Part shown: piece after piece, positions 37,431 to 49,699 of the stretch
How positions within the stretch are numbered: position 1 is the first letter of the stretch
Layout: every line of letters begins with the position of its first letter
Assembly (NCBI GenBank): GCA_014898425.1
Contig: RCSZ01000002.1
Span: 434,001 to 498,000, forward strand
Reading direction: 5' to 3'
From: Botryotinia globosa
Taxonomy: Eukaryota > Ascomycota > Leotiomycetes > Helotiales > Sclerotiniaceae
DNA length: 64,000 nucleotides
Translations under genes and position numbers: made by a program
The notes under the pieces: model-generated
What the model was told of the DNA's origin: nothing
Databases searched by the model: none
Seen by the model: the letters and a program-made list of their open reading frames with translations, nothing else

Positions 37431-37835
37431 CCATAAGTCAGCACTAGGTGGTTTGTCTTCCGAGGGTGAGTTTAATCCTGCTTGTTTGGCTATTCTGGTT
37501 GTTCCTTTATCTGTGCTGGTGCTGGAAGTGGAGGGCTCGCTTGGTATGGCTGAGGAAGTCATTTGCGGTTGTGTGGTGACGGTTTCTGTTGTCATTATCT
37601 CTATCGTTGTCGTTGCTTGAGGCTCAACTGCAGCTGGGGCGGCAGCCTGTGTTGTGGTGTTCTCTATTGTCACTGTTCCTTGCTGTTGAGCGGCAGCTGG
37701 AGCAGCAGCTTGTGTAATTGCTGACATTATTTGCTCTGTAGAAACCGATCTTGAAGATGTGGACTGTGTGAATGCTCCATTAGGGGATGTAGGTGAGACG
37801 GCTGGTATAGGCGACGCTATAGCACTCATAGTCAT
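37431..37835 (-). CDS. Ser/Thr/Ala-rich low-complexity ORF, possible 5' exon
   Basis: Open from ATG at 37835 through Ser/Thr-rich sequence with an internal repeat: TQAAAPAA occurs twice about 27 residues apart, each followed by a T-V/T-T-I-E-like stretch. It ends near the start of the DUF3112 exon. It may be an unrelated low-complexity gene or the 5' exon of that gene, but it has no membrane segments of the kind expected there. Confidence 0.3.
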
Positions 37836-39698
37836 TAGCCGCGAGGAAGAAATTTCTTGCAGTAGATTAATCCATCATCGCCAGCGACGGCGCCGTTGTA
37901 GCTTGTTGTGATTGACTATTCCCTATGTTAACTGTATATCAAATGCACCTGGCAATCATTTTAGAAATGAAAGAAAATAAGATTTGTATAATGATGGATT
38001 ATTTTGACAGATGTCAACGTTTTACATGAGCTTGGCTATCTGACTATATCATTGTGGATATCGTACCTCGTCACCTCATCGGTGCTTCCACTGATATCTC
38101 TCTCACAACTGGAGTCCGGATCCCATTCAAAATGTTTCCCGAGCAAAAGAAACATTCGTGAAATGCTCGCATCCCCAGGTATCACAATGACAAATCCTTT
38201 ACAATCGGCCTAGATTCAACATACTTCAAGGATGACCTCGAAGTTTTCAAAAGGGATAGGTCGAAGATTCCTCGCTAGAAGAAGCCCTGGTCTTTGATAC
38301 CCCTCGCAACTCTGCGTTCCAAAAAGAATGACCAAGATACCTCGTAACCTCTTACATTGACAGGTTTGACCTGCCAGTGAATGAACGTGAGCCGGGGCGT
38401 GATGTGCCACGATGTGAGTTCTTGACTTGACACCTGTCAGTTCGTGAAAAAGACAGCTATGGTATCAGTTCGTGGCAAATCCACTATCTGTCAACTCTGA
38501 GTCTGGGATCAATGGCACATTGAATATTCGTTTGGATCTCCGATTTATTTGATCCCGTGAAACAGTGGCCTTGCAACTGAATTCCATGAATTTGTTTCCT
38601 CCACGATGTTCGGCCGCAAAATGGAACTTCGTGAACCACAATACCAGTACATGTTGGTCTGCAGTTTTCCCTTGGCAGGCTCTTCGAAGCTACAACAATA
38701 CGGCGGAGTTTGGGTTTTACGATTGAGAGAACATACTTAAGAAAAAGAGATAGTCAATCGACCGAGAGAATAAGATATGAATTCACAGTGGTGCCTATTT
38801 CCAAGCAGTCCATGCCATCGAATTAAATTTAAACGTAGCTTTCATCACAAAAACAATTTTCGAGGTTTGAAATTGACCTAACTAACATAGGCCTCAATCT
38901 TTCCCCAGAATAAAATTCGATCCTTCGAGAGAAAAACTAATCGTATTGAATTGCCACTTCAATCATACAAAGCACGAGGCTCAACACAGAGAGATAAAAT
39001 GATTTTGCCGATTATTACTCAGTCATGCATGTCCGAGAGTCGGAATTTCGTTTCAAAGCTTCGTATTCAATTTCCGTCACCACCCAAACGGGAATCACGA
39101 CCGCTTTGATGTTTCCTAAAACAGAAAGATAATTTTTCCGAAATGTCCGCAAAAATAATTCCACAAAGAGGATAAAAACGGTAATGTAAGCAAGGGTCTC
39201 GCTGAAATATATACGCAAGATCTTGGCGAGAAGCTATAGCCTCTTGAACAAACGACCAAAGCATAGGGTATTTATCTCTGCTGTCTTTCAATCCGGCTGT
39301 TAAGGCTGCGTATAAATCTTCCCGTGCTGGAGGAAAATATGGAACAATCGCTTGCGAATATCGATCAAGTCCGTGCCAAAATTCACAATGTTTTCAATAA
39401 TAAAGTTCGAATGCGAGCAATAATGACGGCGGCTGAGTACACCGAGGCAACTTTCTCAGACGTTTATGTAAGATTGGCATATTATCGTGGTGAACTTGCT
39501 CTCGAGCAAATTGATGAATCATACATCTGTTAGTAGAGTATCTGATGCTAAAGATGTCTTTAGAGGTTCCCTTCCATGATGATGTGAAATTCACGTGCAG
39601 TCAGGTCTTATATCATGTCTCGAGTGTTGCCTGCATACAGGACAATTCTTGCGTGTTTATCATCAAGATCCTCGAAGTTATACATAAAAACTTATACG

Positions 39699-39840
39699 TG
39701 CAAACCACAATTTCAGCCTCACCTGTTTCAAGATATGACACGTAAGTATGCAAATCAATTCTCGCTACACCTGAGTTGAGATGACACATGAGCATGCAAA
39801 TCACAATTCTAGCTTCACCTGTATCGACTTGACACATTGG
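39699..39840. repeat. three-copy imperfect tandem repeat, 46-50 bp unit
   Basis: Units at 39699-39748, 39749-39794 and 39795-39840. Each begins TGCAAAYCA, continues with CAATTYY-GCYWCACCTG and ends with TGACACRT-A. The copies have diverged by small indels and substitutions. They lie about 3.3 kb upstream of the synthase start. Confidence 0.7.
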
Positions 39841-42800
39841 AAACTTCTATATTACTGCAACAGCGATCAAAATCACCTACTTGGCGATGATGAACTATCA
39901 CATACTAGGGAATATCTTTCTTGAGCTTCTGCCTCTTGCAATATCATGGGACTCGTTATTATGAGATGGTTATTAACCGTGCAAGAGCGGCTTCTCAATG
40001 AACCTACAGCCTGTCGCACAATGCATTCTTCGGGAACTTGCGTCTGTTCGCAAATTTATATTTTGCTGATTATTATGAGATGATTGTCGGACGTGGCCTT
40101 GGTCTGGACTTGCAGCCTATTGTGGGATGGATTCTTCCGCGTATCTCTGTCCATTTCGAATACAAAAATAAACTATTATTTTGATGAGATGGCTTTCTCA
40201 TGGACTCTGACTTTGAGCCGTGTTTGACAGCGTGTGCCTGCAGCCATCATGAATGCATGAATACATCAATGGTTCACGCCAATATCTTGGATTCTCAATC
40301 TCAGTCCCTGGGGACTCGGTTGTCGGTAAACGCGTGAAGATAGAATTGGTACTTAGCATAAATTTTCACGGTAGAAAGTTGACATTATTCAACATTGAAA
40401 AGCTTGTGAAAGAAGGTTCACAGAAAAGTGAATTGTGCATTAGTCTGTGTGTGAGATTCATGAGCTCACCTTGATCAATTTGGTCGTTACTCAGATGAAC
40501 TGGAAAGTTTTATGAGGACGGCTGGATTGTCGGTTGTTGATTATTAGCCTAGTACCCAACTACTGCGGCTGTCAGAGCAGTCTCGCATAGTTCGGATACC
40601 ATCGTACGCATAGCGTGAATCTTACCGATACCCCTTCTAGCCTAGAAAATATATATCCCTACTACCGGCAGAACCGTGGTTTCCAAGCTATCTCTTGTGA
40701 GCAATCGAATCATAATTAGTTGTGAACTTTGACTCAAAGTTTAGCTAAGAGTTACACTTTTAATCAACAATAAGGCTGCGCGGGAGAGCGGTAGATTAAG
40801 CATAAAAATATAAAGTTCGTAAATCAATCCGTCATCAACCCATCGGGTCGAGCACGCTCTCAAATGACATGTATGGAGCTGATAAACCATAGCGATCAAC
40901 CATCAGTCACTTATCCTGGGTCCGATATTGACGTGTTGCTCACCGGCTATCTGAGTCCCGCCGTCTCCGGAATTATTTCACCATTAGATCTTTGACACGC
41001 GCGTGGAATTCTACTCGCATGCTAACAAAAGTCATTGAAGTCCGATCTTTGCGGTGGAAGTCAGCCTTCAGCGTAACCCGCTAATCATTAAAGTGACGGT
41101 GGGACCCTAGACTGGCCACTAAGTTTCGCTTCCTCTGCTTTTGGCCTTACACCTTGTACATTCGCATTCTAATCATGGTTGCCAAGTTGGGAGATCTGTG
41201 TAGTTCAAGCCAAATCTTAAACTCTTCGGATCAGCCCTAAGGCTGACTCTAGAAAGGATTTTCGGCTGAGGTTTTAACTAAATCAAGGCAAGTAAAAATT
41301 CATAGACAAATCTGTAGATTGTAGAACGTTGCATGTGGCTTTGAAACAATCAATCACCTACAATTATGTCGCCTGGGCACCTAGAGAGTGCTGCAATACT
41401 TTTTTTCGTAGTGTCCCCGTTGACTCACTTGTCACAGTATAGGACAAATTCCAGCCTCCAAATTGGAATAAATTAACTATCACGAAGATAGCCCACGGAA
41501 ATTTGATGTGGCGAAGCACATTGATTAATTGATTCGTCAAGCAGTATCTCCTAGATTGAAAAAACATCATCGGTCGTTGAGAATTCATTTGTTTCGTATG
41601 GCGAAGAGGGTCAAAACATGCCGTTTTTGGGGATGAGGGTTTCAAAAATACGCCAGTTTCAAAAATCTATGAGAGATATTTGACATCAAAATAGCTGCAG
41701 CGATTTGTGGAACTGAGATCTTGCCTTGTCGACTTATCGAACAGAAACTGTACTGAACAGAATCCCCGTAACATTACATGCCAGTACCCATTCTTCGGAA
41801 ACTGTTCGATTCCTGATACAAGACTAACTGTCAAATACACATCGTATTTATTTATGGCCATATTTAAAATGAAAGGGATGCTTTACCTGAGCAATGTCCA
41901 AACATCGATCACTCGATAGACGATGACTACTTCGGGTCGGGACCGATAATAAAATCTTTTGCTGAGAATAGATAATTGCCGTGATGACCTAATTACTCGG
42001 TGCTCCCATATTCAAGCGGTCTATTTTAAAAAGCAAATTCAAGAGGCTTAACAAAGATTTATCGTGAAAGATAATCTGTTTCTGTTCGCGAACCAATGAG
42101 CGTATGTATGCAATGCAAATCCAGAAAAAGAAATCTCAAAGCTTATCTTCCTCAATCCTTGTTGATCTGCGTGGCCCGCCGGGACGTTTAGCGCAATAAA
42201 CATGAGCAAACCTCTAAAGAAGAAACGAAACTATGATTAGCACTGCACTGTAATCGGTGGTACCAAAGCGTCAGAATTGTCCGCCTTTTCCAGAACGGGA
42301 TCCGTGCAGGGGTAACTCTGCCAAATCATCTCTTATGCTATGATCGACGTTTAGCGGATCAAGGAAGTATCAATAGCTGGAAACCAATTTACAACTGCAT
42401 CGAATCGGTTTTCCCAGTAGCATGCAAGAAGTATGCAGTTGTAAGCGTAGGGTACTGTTATACAGTGTTTGCTCAGTCGAGCAGAATTGAGAATGACACT
42501 TGCAGCTCTTTGATAAGATACGTACCTAATCAATCTCCACTTCTTTACAACGTTTAAGCCTCTTCAAGAATGAGCTAGCGTAGTCATGGTATCTAGCAAG
42601 GTTTGTCAGTGCAAACATCAGTCTCTCTACAATGCTTCTCACAAGCAATCAAGGGCGTCGAAGTTCGACCACACTTTTCCGTGTTTCAAGTCATCTTTCG
42701 ATAGTCTCATGTAAACCTGACTTTTGCCCGGCACGTCAATTTAGGATCGAGATTCTGATCGCCAACAATAGTACCTCTTTTGATTACGAGGAATTAGCGT

Positions 42801-42980
42801 CACTGAAGAGCTTGAGCGCCCAGAATCTTACTGTAAAATATTCCCAAAGAGCTGACGGGGTTGGTGCACTATCGTGAACTTCCACCATGTGGATAAGGTA
42901 GGTGCAGTTGAAACAAGATGTAGGGTTAAAATACATGGCATCCGAAAAAGTATCTATGACCATGTGAAGATCTCAACTTG

Positions 42981-42992
42981 TATATATGTATA
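42981..42992 (+). promoter_or_regulatory. candidate TATA element of the polyketide synthase
   Basis: TATATATGTATA is followed by pyrimidine-rich blocks (CTTTCGTTCTCC, TTCGTTCTTCATTCC) in the 150 bp before the ATG at 43146. Assigned by position and composition. Confidence 0.35.
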
Positions 42993-43145
42993 CTGTCAGG
43001 TACTCGTGAAATTAAATATCGCACTTTCGTTCTCCTGACTTTCCATCCAGCATTCGTTCTTCATTCCAATCTACTAATCTTTTCCAATACTTCAACGACT
43101 CCAAGCACTCCATAGTAATAGCGCGGGTCGCATAATTTTTTCAAG

Positions 43146-46100
43146 ATGGATGTCATATTATTCGGAGATCAAACTGCAGACTGCCAGTCATTCCTCAAGA
43201 AGGCACTTCGTCGCAAGAACTGTCCTATCTTAAGCACCTTTTTAGAACAGGCCCATGCCGCCCTTCAAGATGAACTTTCATCACTTCCATCGACTGCCCG
43301 ACAACATGTTGCTGTTTTCTCAAGTGTTTCCGAGTTCACAGAGCGATATTTCGAGGCCGACCACCCGGACTTGGCAGTCGAAAGCGCCATTACTTGCTTG
43401 GCTCAATTGACACATTTTATTGGGTATGTATAGAATTTTGTAGAGGCAATTGGCCAAGAATACTTGAGCTGACCTGTCTTTCCTAGATTCTTCGAAGAGA
43501 ACCCACTCGCATACTTAGAGCCCTCTAGTACTGAAGTGCTTGCAGTATGCACTGGGCTCCTTGCCGCATCCGCAGTTGCATCATGCAAATCGCTCACATC
43601 TCTAATTCCCCTAGCTGTGCAAGCAGTACGCATTGCCTTCAGGCTGGGATCAAGAGTTGCAGCAGTTGGAAACCAATTGGAAACCGCAAGTGATAGACAA
43701 AAGACCTGGTCTACAATCGTAATGGGCACAAACCCAGAGGCAGCAGAACATGCTTTGGCGGAGTTTAATGAGTCAAGAGGACTTGTCCAATCAACGAGAT
43801 TGTACATCAGTGCCATTGGTACCACCTCGATCACAATCAGTGGAACGCCTACCCTCCGAGCTCAGTTTTTTGAAAACTGTGAGGCATTACAAAATCTTCA
43901 ACGACGCGAAATCAGCATTCGAGGGCCATATCATGCCGCCCATCTTTATAACCCACAAGACATCGAGAGAATTCTGTCACCATCAATTGTGGAAAGTTTG
44001 AGCAGCTATTCATCAGTCTTGCCACTTGTTGGAACCCCTGCACACAAGGAAAGTATACCAACAGTTGACCTGTTCAGAAACTCCATTATGGAAATTTTGG
44101 CAGAGCAGGTGAAATGGGACCGATTGGTGAAACTGGCTGTTGCAGACGTTCGAGAGTCTGAACAAATCGAAGTCAGAGTTCTTGCCATGGGACCAACTGC
44201 CCTCGGAAACAGTCTTGTCTCGGGACTCAAGAATGCCGGTCGCTTCAAACTCTCGATGGAAGACCACATTTCTTACTCCATGCAAAACACCATTCCAAGA
44301 GGAATGGTAGGTAGAATGTCCGAGTCCAAAATTGCTATCGTCGGAATGTCGGGTCGATTCCCCAATTCGGCTGACCATGAAGCATTCTGGTCGCTCCTCG
44401 AGCAAGGTCTTGACGTCCACAGAGAAATTCCCGCCAACCGTTTCGATGCCAAATTACACTGCGATCCCTCCGGAAAAGGAAAGAACAAGACTCATTCTCC
44501 ATTTGGTTGTTTCATCGACGAGCCCGGAAAATTCGACCCTCGATTCTTCAACATGTCACCAAGAGAAGCTATGCAAACTGATCCAATGCAGAGATTGGCT
44601 ATCTCCACTGCCTACGAGGCAATGGAAATGTCTGGATTCGTCAGAGATAGAACTCCTTCCACCCAAGCACACAGAATTGGTACCTTCTATGGTCAAACTT
44701 CTGATGATTGGCGTGAGATCAACGCCGCTCAGGATATTGACACATATTTTATCACCGGTGGTGTTCGAGCTTTTGGACCTGGTAGAATCAACTACCACTT
44801 CGGCTTCAGTGGTCCATCATACAGCGTGGACACTGCCTGCTCGAGTAGTATGGCAGCTATAAATCTAGCAGTCACTTCATTACGTGCTGGTGACTGTGAT
44901 ACTGTATTCGCTGGTGGTATGAATGTCATGACTAACCCAGACATATTCTCTGGTTTGTCGAAAGGTCAATTCTTATCAAAGACTGGGTCTTGTAAGACCT
45001 ATGATGATAGCGCTGATGGCTATTGCCGTGGTGATGGTGTCGTCACTCTTATTCTAAAGCGACTTGACGATGCGGTAGCCGATCAGGATCCAATTCTTGG
45101 AGTCATTGCTGGTATCGCAACAAACCATAGTGCCGAAGCCGTTTCCATCACTCATCCTCATGCAGGCGCGCAAAAGTTTTTGTTCCAGAAAGTTATGGAC
45201 GAAGCTAGAGTAGACATTCGAGACGTCAAGTACGTAGAAATGCACGGAACAGGAACTCAAGCAGGAGATGGCGTAGAGATGGACAGTGTTTCTTCCATTT
45301 TTGCACCATCGAACAACCTACGCCGTCGTCTTGACCAACCACTGTTTGTAGGTTCAGTCAAGTCTAACGTTGGACACGGAGAAGCTGTTTCTGGTGCAAC
45401 TGCTTTAGTAAAGATCATGATGATGCTCAAGAAAAGTATGATTCCACCACATTGCGGAATCAAGACGAGAATCAACCAGACATTCCCCAAGGATTTGAAA
45501 GATAGAAATCTCAACATGGCTTTCAAGCCGACACCATTCCCTAGACCTACAAATGGAAAGCGATACGTCTTCATGAACAACTTCAGTGCCGCAGGTGGTA
45601 ACACCGCCACTTTGCTCGAAGATGCACCCATTCGACAGCTGGAAGGTTCTGACCCAAGAACATCGCAGGTTGTAATTGTGTCAGCAAAATCTCTTGCATC
45701 ATTCAGAAACAATGTTCAAAAGCTCCTCAACTGGTCAAGAGATCAACCTAGCTCATGTCTGCCAAGTCTTGCATATACCACATCTGCTCGCCGTTACCAT
45801 TACCAATATCGTATCGCAGTTGATGCCAAGGATTTGCAAAGCGTTCAAAATGCTTTGAGCGCTTACACAGAGGGTCCCCACGCTCCAGTATCGAACGTCA
45901 AGCCAAGAGTTGCTTTTGTTTTCACGGGCCAAGGATCACACTATCTTGGAATGGCTAAGGCCTTCTTCTGTGATATAGAACAATTCCGCAATGATGTCGA
46001 GGATTTTGATCAAATGGCCCAAGCTCAGGGTTTCCCATCCTTCATTGGCCTCATTGATGGAAGCATCACTGACCTCAGCAGTGCCTCGCCAGTTATGACT

Positions 46101-49100
46101 CAATTGGCCATCCTTTGTGTAGAGATAGCTGTTGCAGTACTTTGGCAATCATGGGGAATCGAGCCATCCGCCGTTGTTGGACACTCTCTCGGAGAGTATG
46201 CAGCTCTTCAGGTTGCTGGCGTGATCTCCACACATGATGCTATTGCTTTAGTTGGCAATCGTGCTCAGCTTTTGGTTTCAAAGTGTACTGCGGGCAGCCA
46301 TGGCATGTTAGCAGTTCGAGCAGGCTTTGCTGCAGTCGAGCCTTACTTGTCAGATATCGAATGTGAGAAGGCCTGCATCAACGGCCCTGAGGAAACAGTA
46401 TTCTCGGGTACTGTTGAGAACATGAACCGACTTAAGCAAGTTTTGAGCGCACAAGGGTTCAAGAACACTATGCTCAATGTTCCATACGCCTTCCACTCCG
46501 CTCAAGTCGAGCCTATCTTGGATTCTTTCATCCAATCTGCTAAACCAGCTGTTTTCCATCAGCCAAGAATCCCAGTCATGTCAACACTTCTTGGAAACAT
46601 TGTAGAGGATTCAGGTGTCTTTGGCCCAGAGTATCTTGCTAGACATTGCAGAGAAAGTGTCGACTTCTTAGGGGGTGTCAGTTCTGCCATGAACAGTGGA
46701 ATTATTGACGAAAAGACCTTGTTTGTTGAAATTGGCCCACACCCAATCTGTTCCAACATGGTGAAAGCAATCATCGGTACAAGTGCCATCACTGTGCCAT
46801 CGCTAAGCAGAAATGCCGACGCATGGACAACAACGGCCACCAGTTTGGCAACTCTCTTCAACTCTGGTCTGGACTTCAACTGGAACGAGTATCATGCCAC
46901 TTTCAAGAGCGCACACGAGGTCCTCGATTTGCCTTCTTATTCTTATGATGAGAAGGTTTATTGGATCGACTATCGCGGAAACTGGTGTCTTACTAAAGGA
47001 GACAACCAAATGATCGCGCCTGCAGAAGCACGACCAACCTTCTCGACAACTACCGTGCAAAAGATTCTTTCCGAGGTTGTTGATGAGGATAACGTTAACG
47101 TTGTTGCTGAGTCTGACCTTATGGAACCAAAGCTACGAGCTGCCATTTCTGGTCATTTGGTTCATGGCCAACCACTCTTCCCATCGTCCATCTATGGTGA
47201 TATGGCTTTGACTATCTGCGATTATGCACTTAAGCTCGCTCAGCCAGATGCTAAATCTGTTGGTTTCAATGTCGGAAGTATGGAAACCCATAAGCCATTG
47301 GTTCTCGATAAGAACGCCAAAACTCATATCCTTCAAATTGAGACCAAGCTTGATCTTACTCATCGACGCGGAACTGTCAACTTCCGCACATTCGGATCAG
47401 ATGGAAAGCCAGTTGAACAAACCAAGTGTGAAGTGACTCTTGAGGATTCATCATCATGGTTGAAAGATTGGGACCGTCGCAAGTTCCTTGTCCAAGGACG
47501 AATTGAGAATTTGATGAGCCACAAAGAAGTTCACAAGGTTCAAAGAGGAATGGCTTACAAATTGTTTGGCGCTCTTGTCGATTACGCTCAACAATATCGT
47601 GGAATGGATGAAGTATATCTATGGAGTGAACAATGTGAGGCAACGGCCAAAGTGCAATTCCAGACATCAGACAATGATGGCAAGTTCTTCATGAGTCCAT
47701 ACTGGATCGACAGTGTTTGCCACATTTCCGGATTCATCATGAATGCCAACGATGCTGTCGATTCCACCAAGCATGTCTACATTTCGCACGGATGGGAGTC
47801 GATGAGATTCGCCAAGAACATGTCAGCCGACAAAGAGTACAGATCTTACATCAAGATGCAGAAGGTACCAGGTGGTGGTGAGATGGTTGCTGGTGATGTA
47901 TACGTCTTTGAAGGTGATGAAATCATCGCAGTCGTTGGTGGTATCAAATTCCAACGCGTACCCCGCACTCTTCTTCAGACATTACTTGCACCAAAAGCTA
48001 TTCCAGCTCGTGGTGGTGCCAAGGCAGCTCCAGCTCCAACCAAAGCCATTGCATCCAAACCATCAAAGGCTCTCTCCAAGCCTGCTCTCAAAATTGCCAG
48101 TAAACCAGTTTCAAGGGGTATCTTCTCCAAAGCATTGGCAATTATGGCCGAGGAGATCGGGTGCGATGTCGCTGAGTTGGCAGGCCCAATGAGATTCTCT
48201 GATATGGGCGTCGACTCACTTCTTGGCTTGAGCATTTCTGGCCGATTCCGTGAAGACCTTGAGATTGACTTCCAGAGCAGTGTCTTTGAGCATGAGCCGA
48301 CGGTAGATCATCTCAAAGCTTACATGACTAGATTCGAAGACGATAACAGTGCAGAAAGTTCAGGCATGTCTACCCCGGAAATGGTTTCCAGCGATTCAAG
48401 CGAAATTGGAGATGACGGGTTTGATCTAGTTGAAAGTGACCCTGAAAGCTCTGCCGTCGATGGCGATGGCGATGGCGATAGCGAAAATGCAATCATCATC
48501 CAAATCATCAGATCTACCATTGCAGAGGAGATGGGCGTTGAGATTGAAGAGATAACTGATAACACAGACCTGGCTACCATGGGTATGGATTCTCTCATGA
48601 GTTTGAGCATTTTGGGTGCGCTCAGAGAGAAGACTGGCCTGAATCTGAGTTCCGAGTTATTGGTCGAGAACACCAGCGTGGAAAAGATTGAAACAACTTT
48701 GGGTCTAAGAGCAGCCAAGCAGCCAAAGATTGTGGAGATCAAGAAGACAACAAAGGTCACCAAGGTGTTTTCCACATCAGTGCAGCCAGCTGCTCCAACT
48801 CAAGTCGCCAAACCTATCAATCTATCTCAATACCCCCCATCAAAGTCTATCCTTTTGCAAGGTAACCCAAAGACCGCAACTCGCACACTTTTCCTTCTTC
48901 CAGATGGTTCTGGTGTCGCTTCTTCGTACGCCCCACTTCCCCGAATTGACCAAGATCTAGCTGTGTTTGGTCTCAATTGCCCTTTCATGAAAGACCCCAC
49001 AGATTTCAATATCGGTGTTCCAGCAGTCACTCAGATTTACCTCGCTGAAATCCAACGTCGTCAACCACATGGACCGTATCTTCTTGGAGGCTGGTCTGCC

Positions 49101-49699
49101 GGAGGTGTACTTGCGTACGAATGCACCCGTCAGTTGATTGCAAAGGGTGAGAAGGTCGAGAAACTTGTCTTGATCGATTCACCATTCCCTATTGGACTCG
49201 AAGCCCTACCAGCTTCCTTCCATCAATATTGTGCCAAGGTTGGTCTTCTTGGCGATGGTGGACTTGAGTCATTGCCAAAATGGCTCCTTCCCCATTTCTT
49301 CTCCACTGTACGCGAACTCACTGCCTACTCTGATCACTTGGGATCTCTACCATCCATCAACACTGTCAACATGCCACAAACTATCGCCATCTGGGCTCGT
49401 GATGGTATTGTCCACAAGGAAGATGACCTCAAGCCAGAATGGGATCCCAAGGTGAGGATGCCCAACTCCATGGACTGGTTGACCCATGATCGCAAAGATC
49501 TCGGACACAATGGATGGGAGAAGTTGGTCGGAGAGGGAAACATCAAATGTATGAGCACAGATGGAAATCATTTCACGATGATGAGAGATCCAATCGTAAG
49601 TTAATTCTCTGAAGTTCAATGTATGTGGGGTAATTTGCTGACTAATCATCACAGACAACCAATTTGGCCAAGCTCATGAAGCAAGCTCTTAAGATGTAA
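43146..49699 (+). CDS. pks13: non-reducing polyketide synthase for DHN-melanin (SAT-KS-AT-PT-ACP-ACP-TE)
   Basis: Iterative type I synthase that builds a polyhydroxynaphthalene scaffold from acetyl- and malonyl-CoA. Exons 43146-43423, 43487-49595 and 49655-49699 give 2143 residues. In order: SAT with Cys114 (VCTGLL); KS from about 270 with Cys544 (DTACSSS); malonyl-transferase with Ser993 (GHSLGEY); product template with His1319 (LVHGQPLFP) and Asp1501 (YWIDSVCH); two acyl carrier domains with Ser1670 (GVDSLLG) and Ser1795 (GMDSLMS) separated by an acidic linker; and thioesterase with Ser1963 (GWSAGG) and His2121 (DGNHFTMM). All catalytic residues are present. Linkage to scd1 and a naphthol reductase marks it as the melanin synthase. 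Botrytis has two such genes, pks12 and pks13; I assign pks13 because I recall that copy as cluster-linked. It is separated from the rest of the cluster by the transposon and a gene-free stretch. Confidence 0.93.

Larger units (their letters stand above)
37836..43145. other. 5.3 kb gene-free interval upstream of the polyketide synthase
   Basis: No gene seen on either strand despite near-normal base composition. It contains a three-copy tandem repeat at 39699-39840 and loosely similar segments around 39950-40240 (ATTATGAGATG recurring). The proximal part should be the synthase promoter; TATATATGTATA lies at 42981-42992, about 160 bp before the start codon. Confidence 0.5.
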
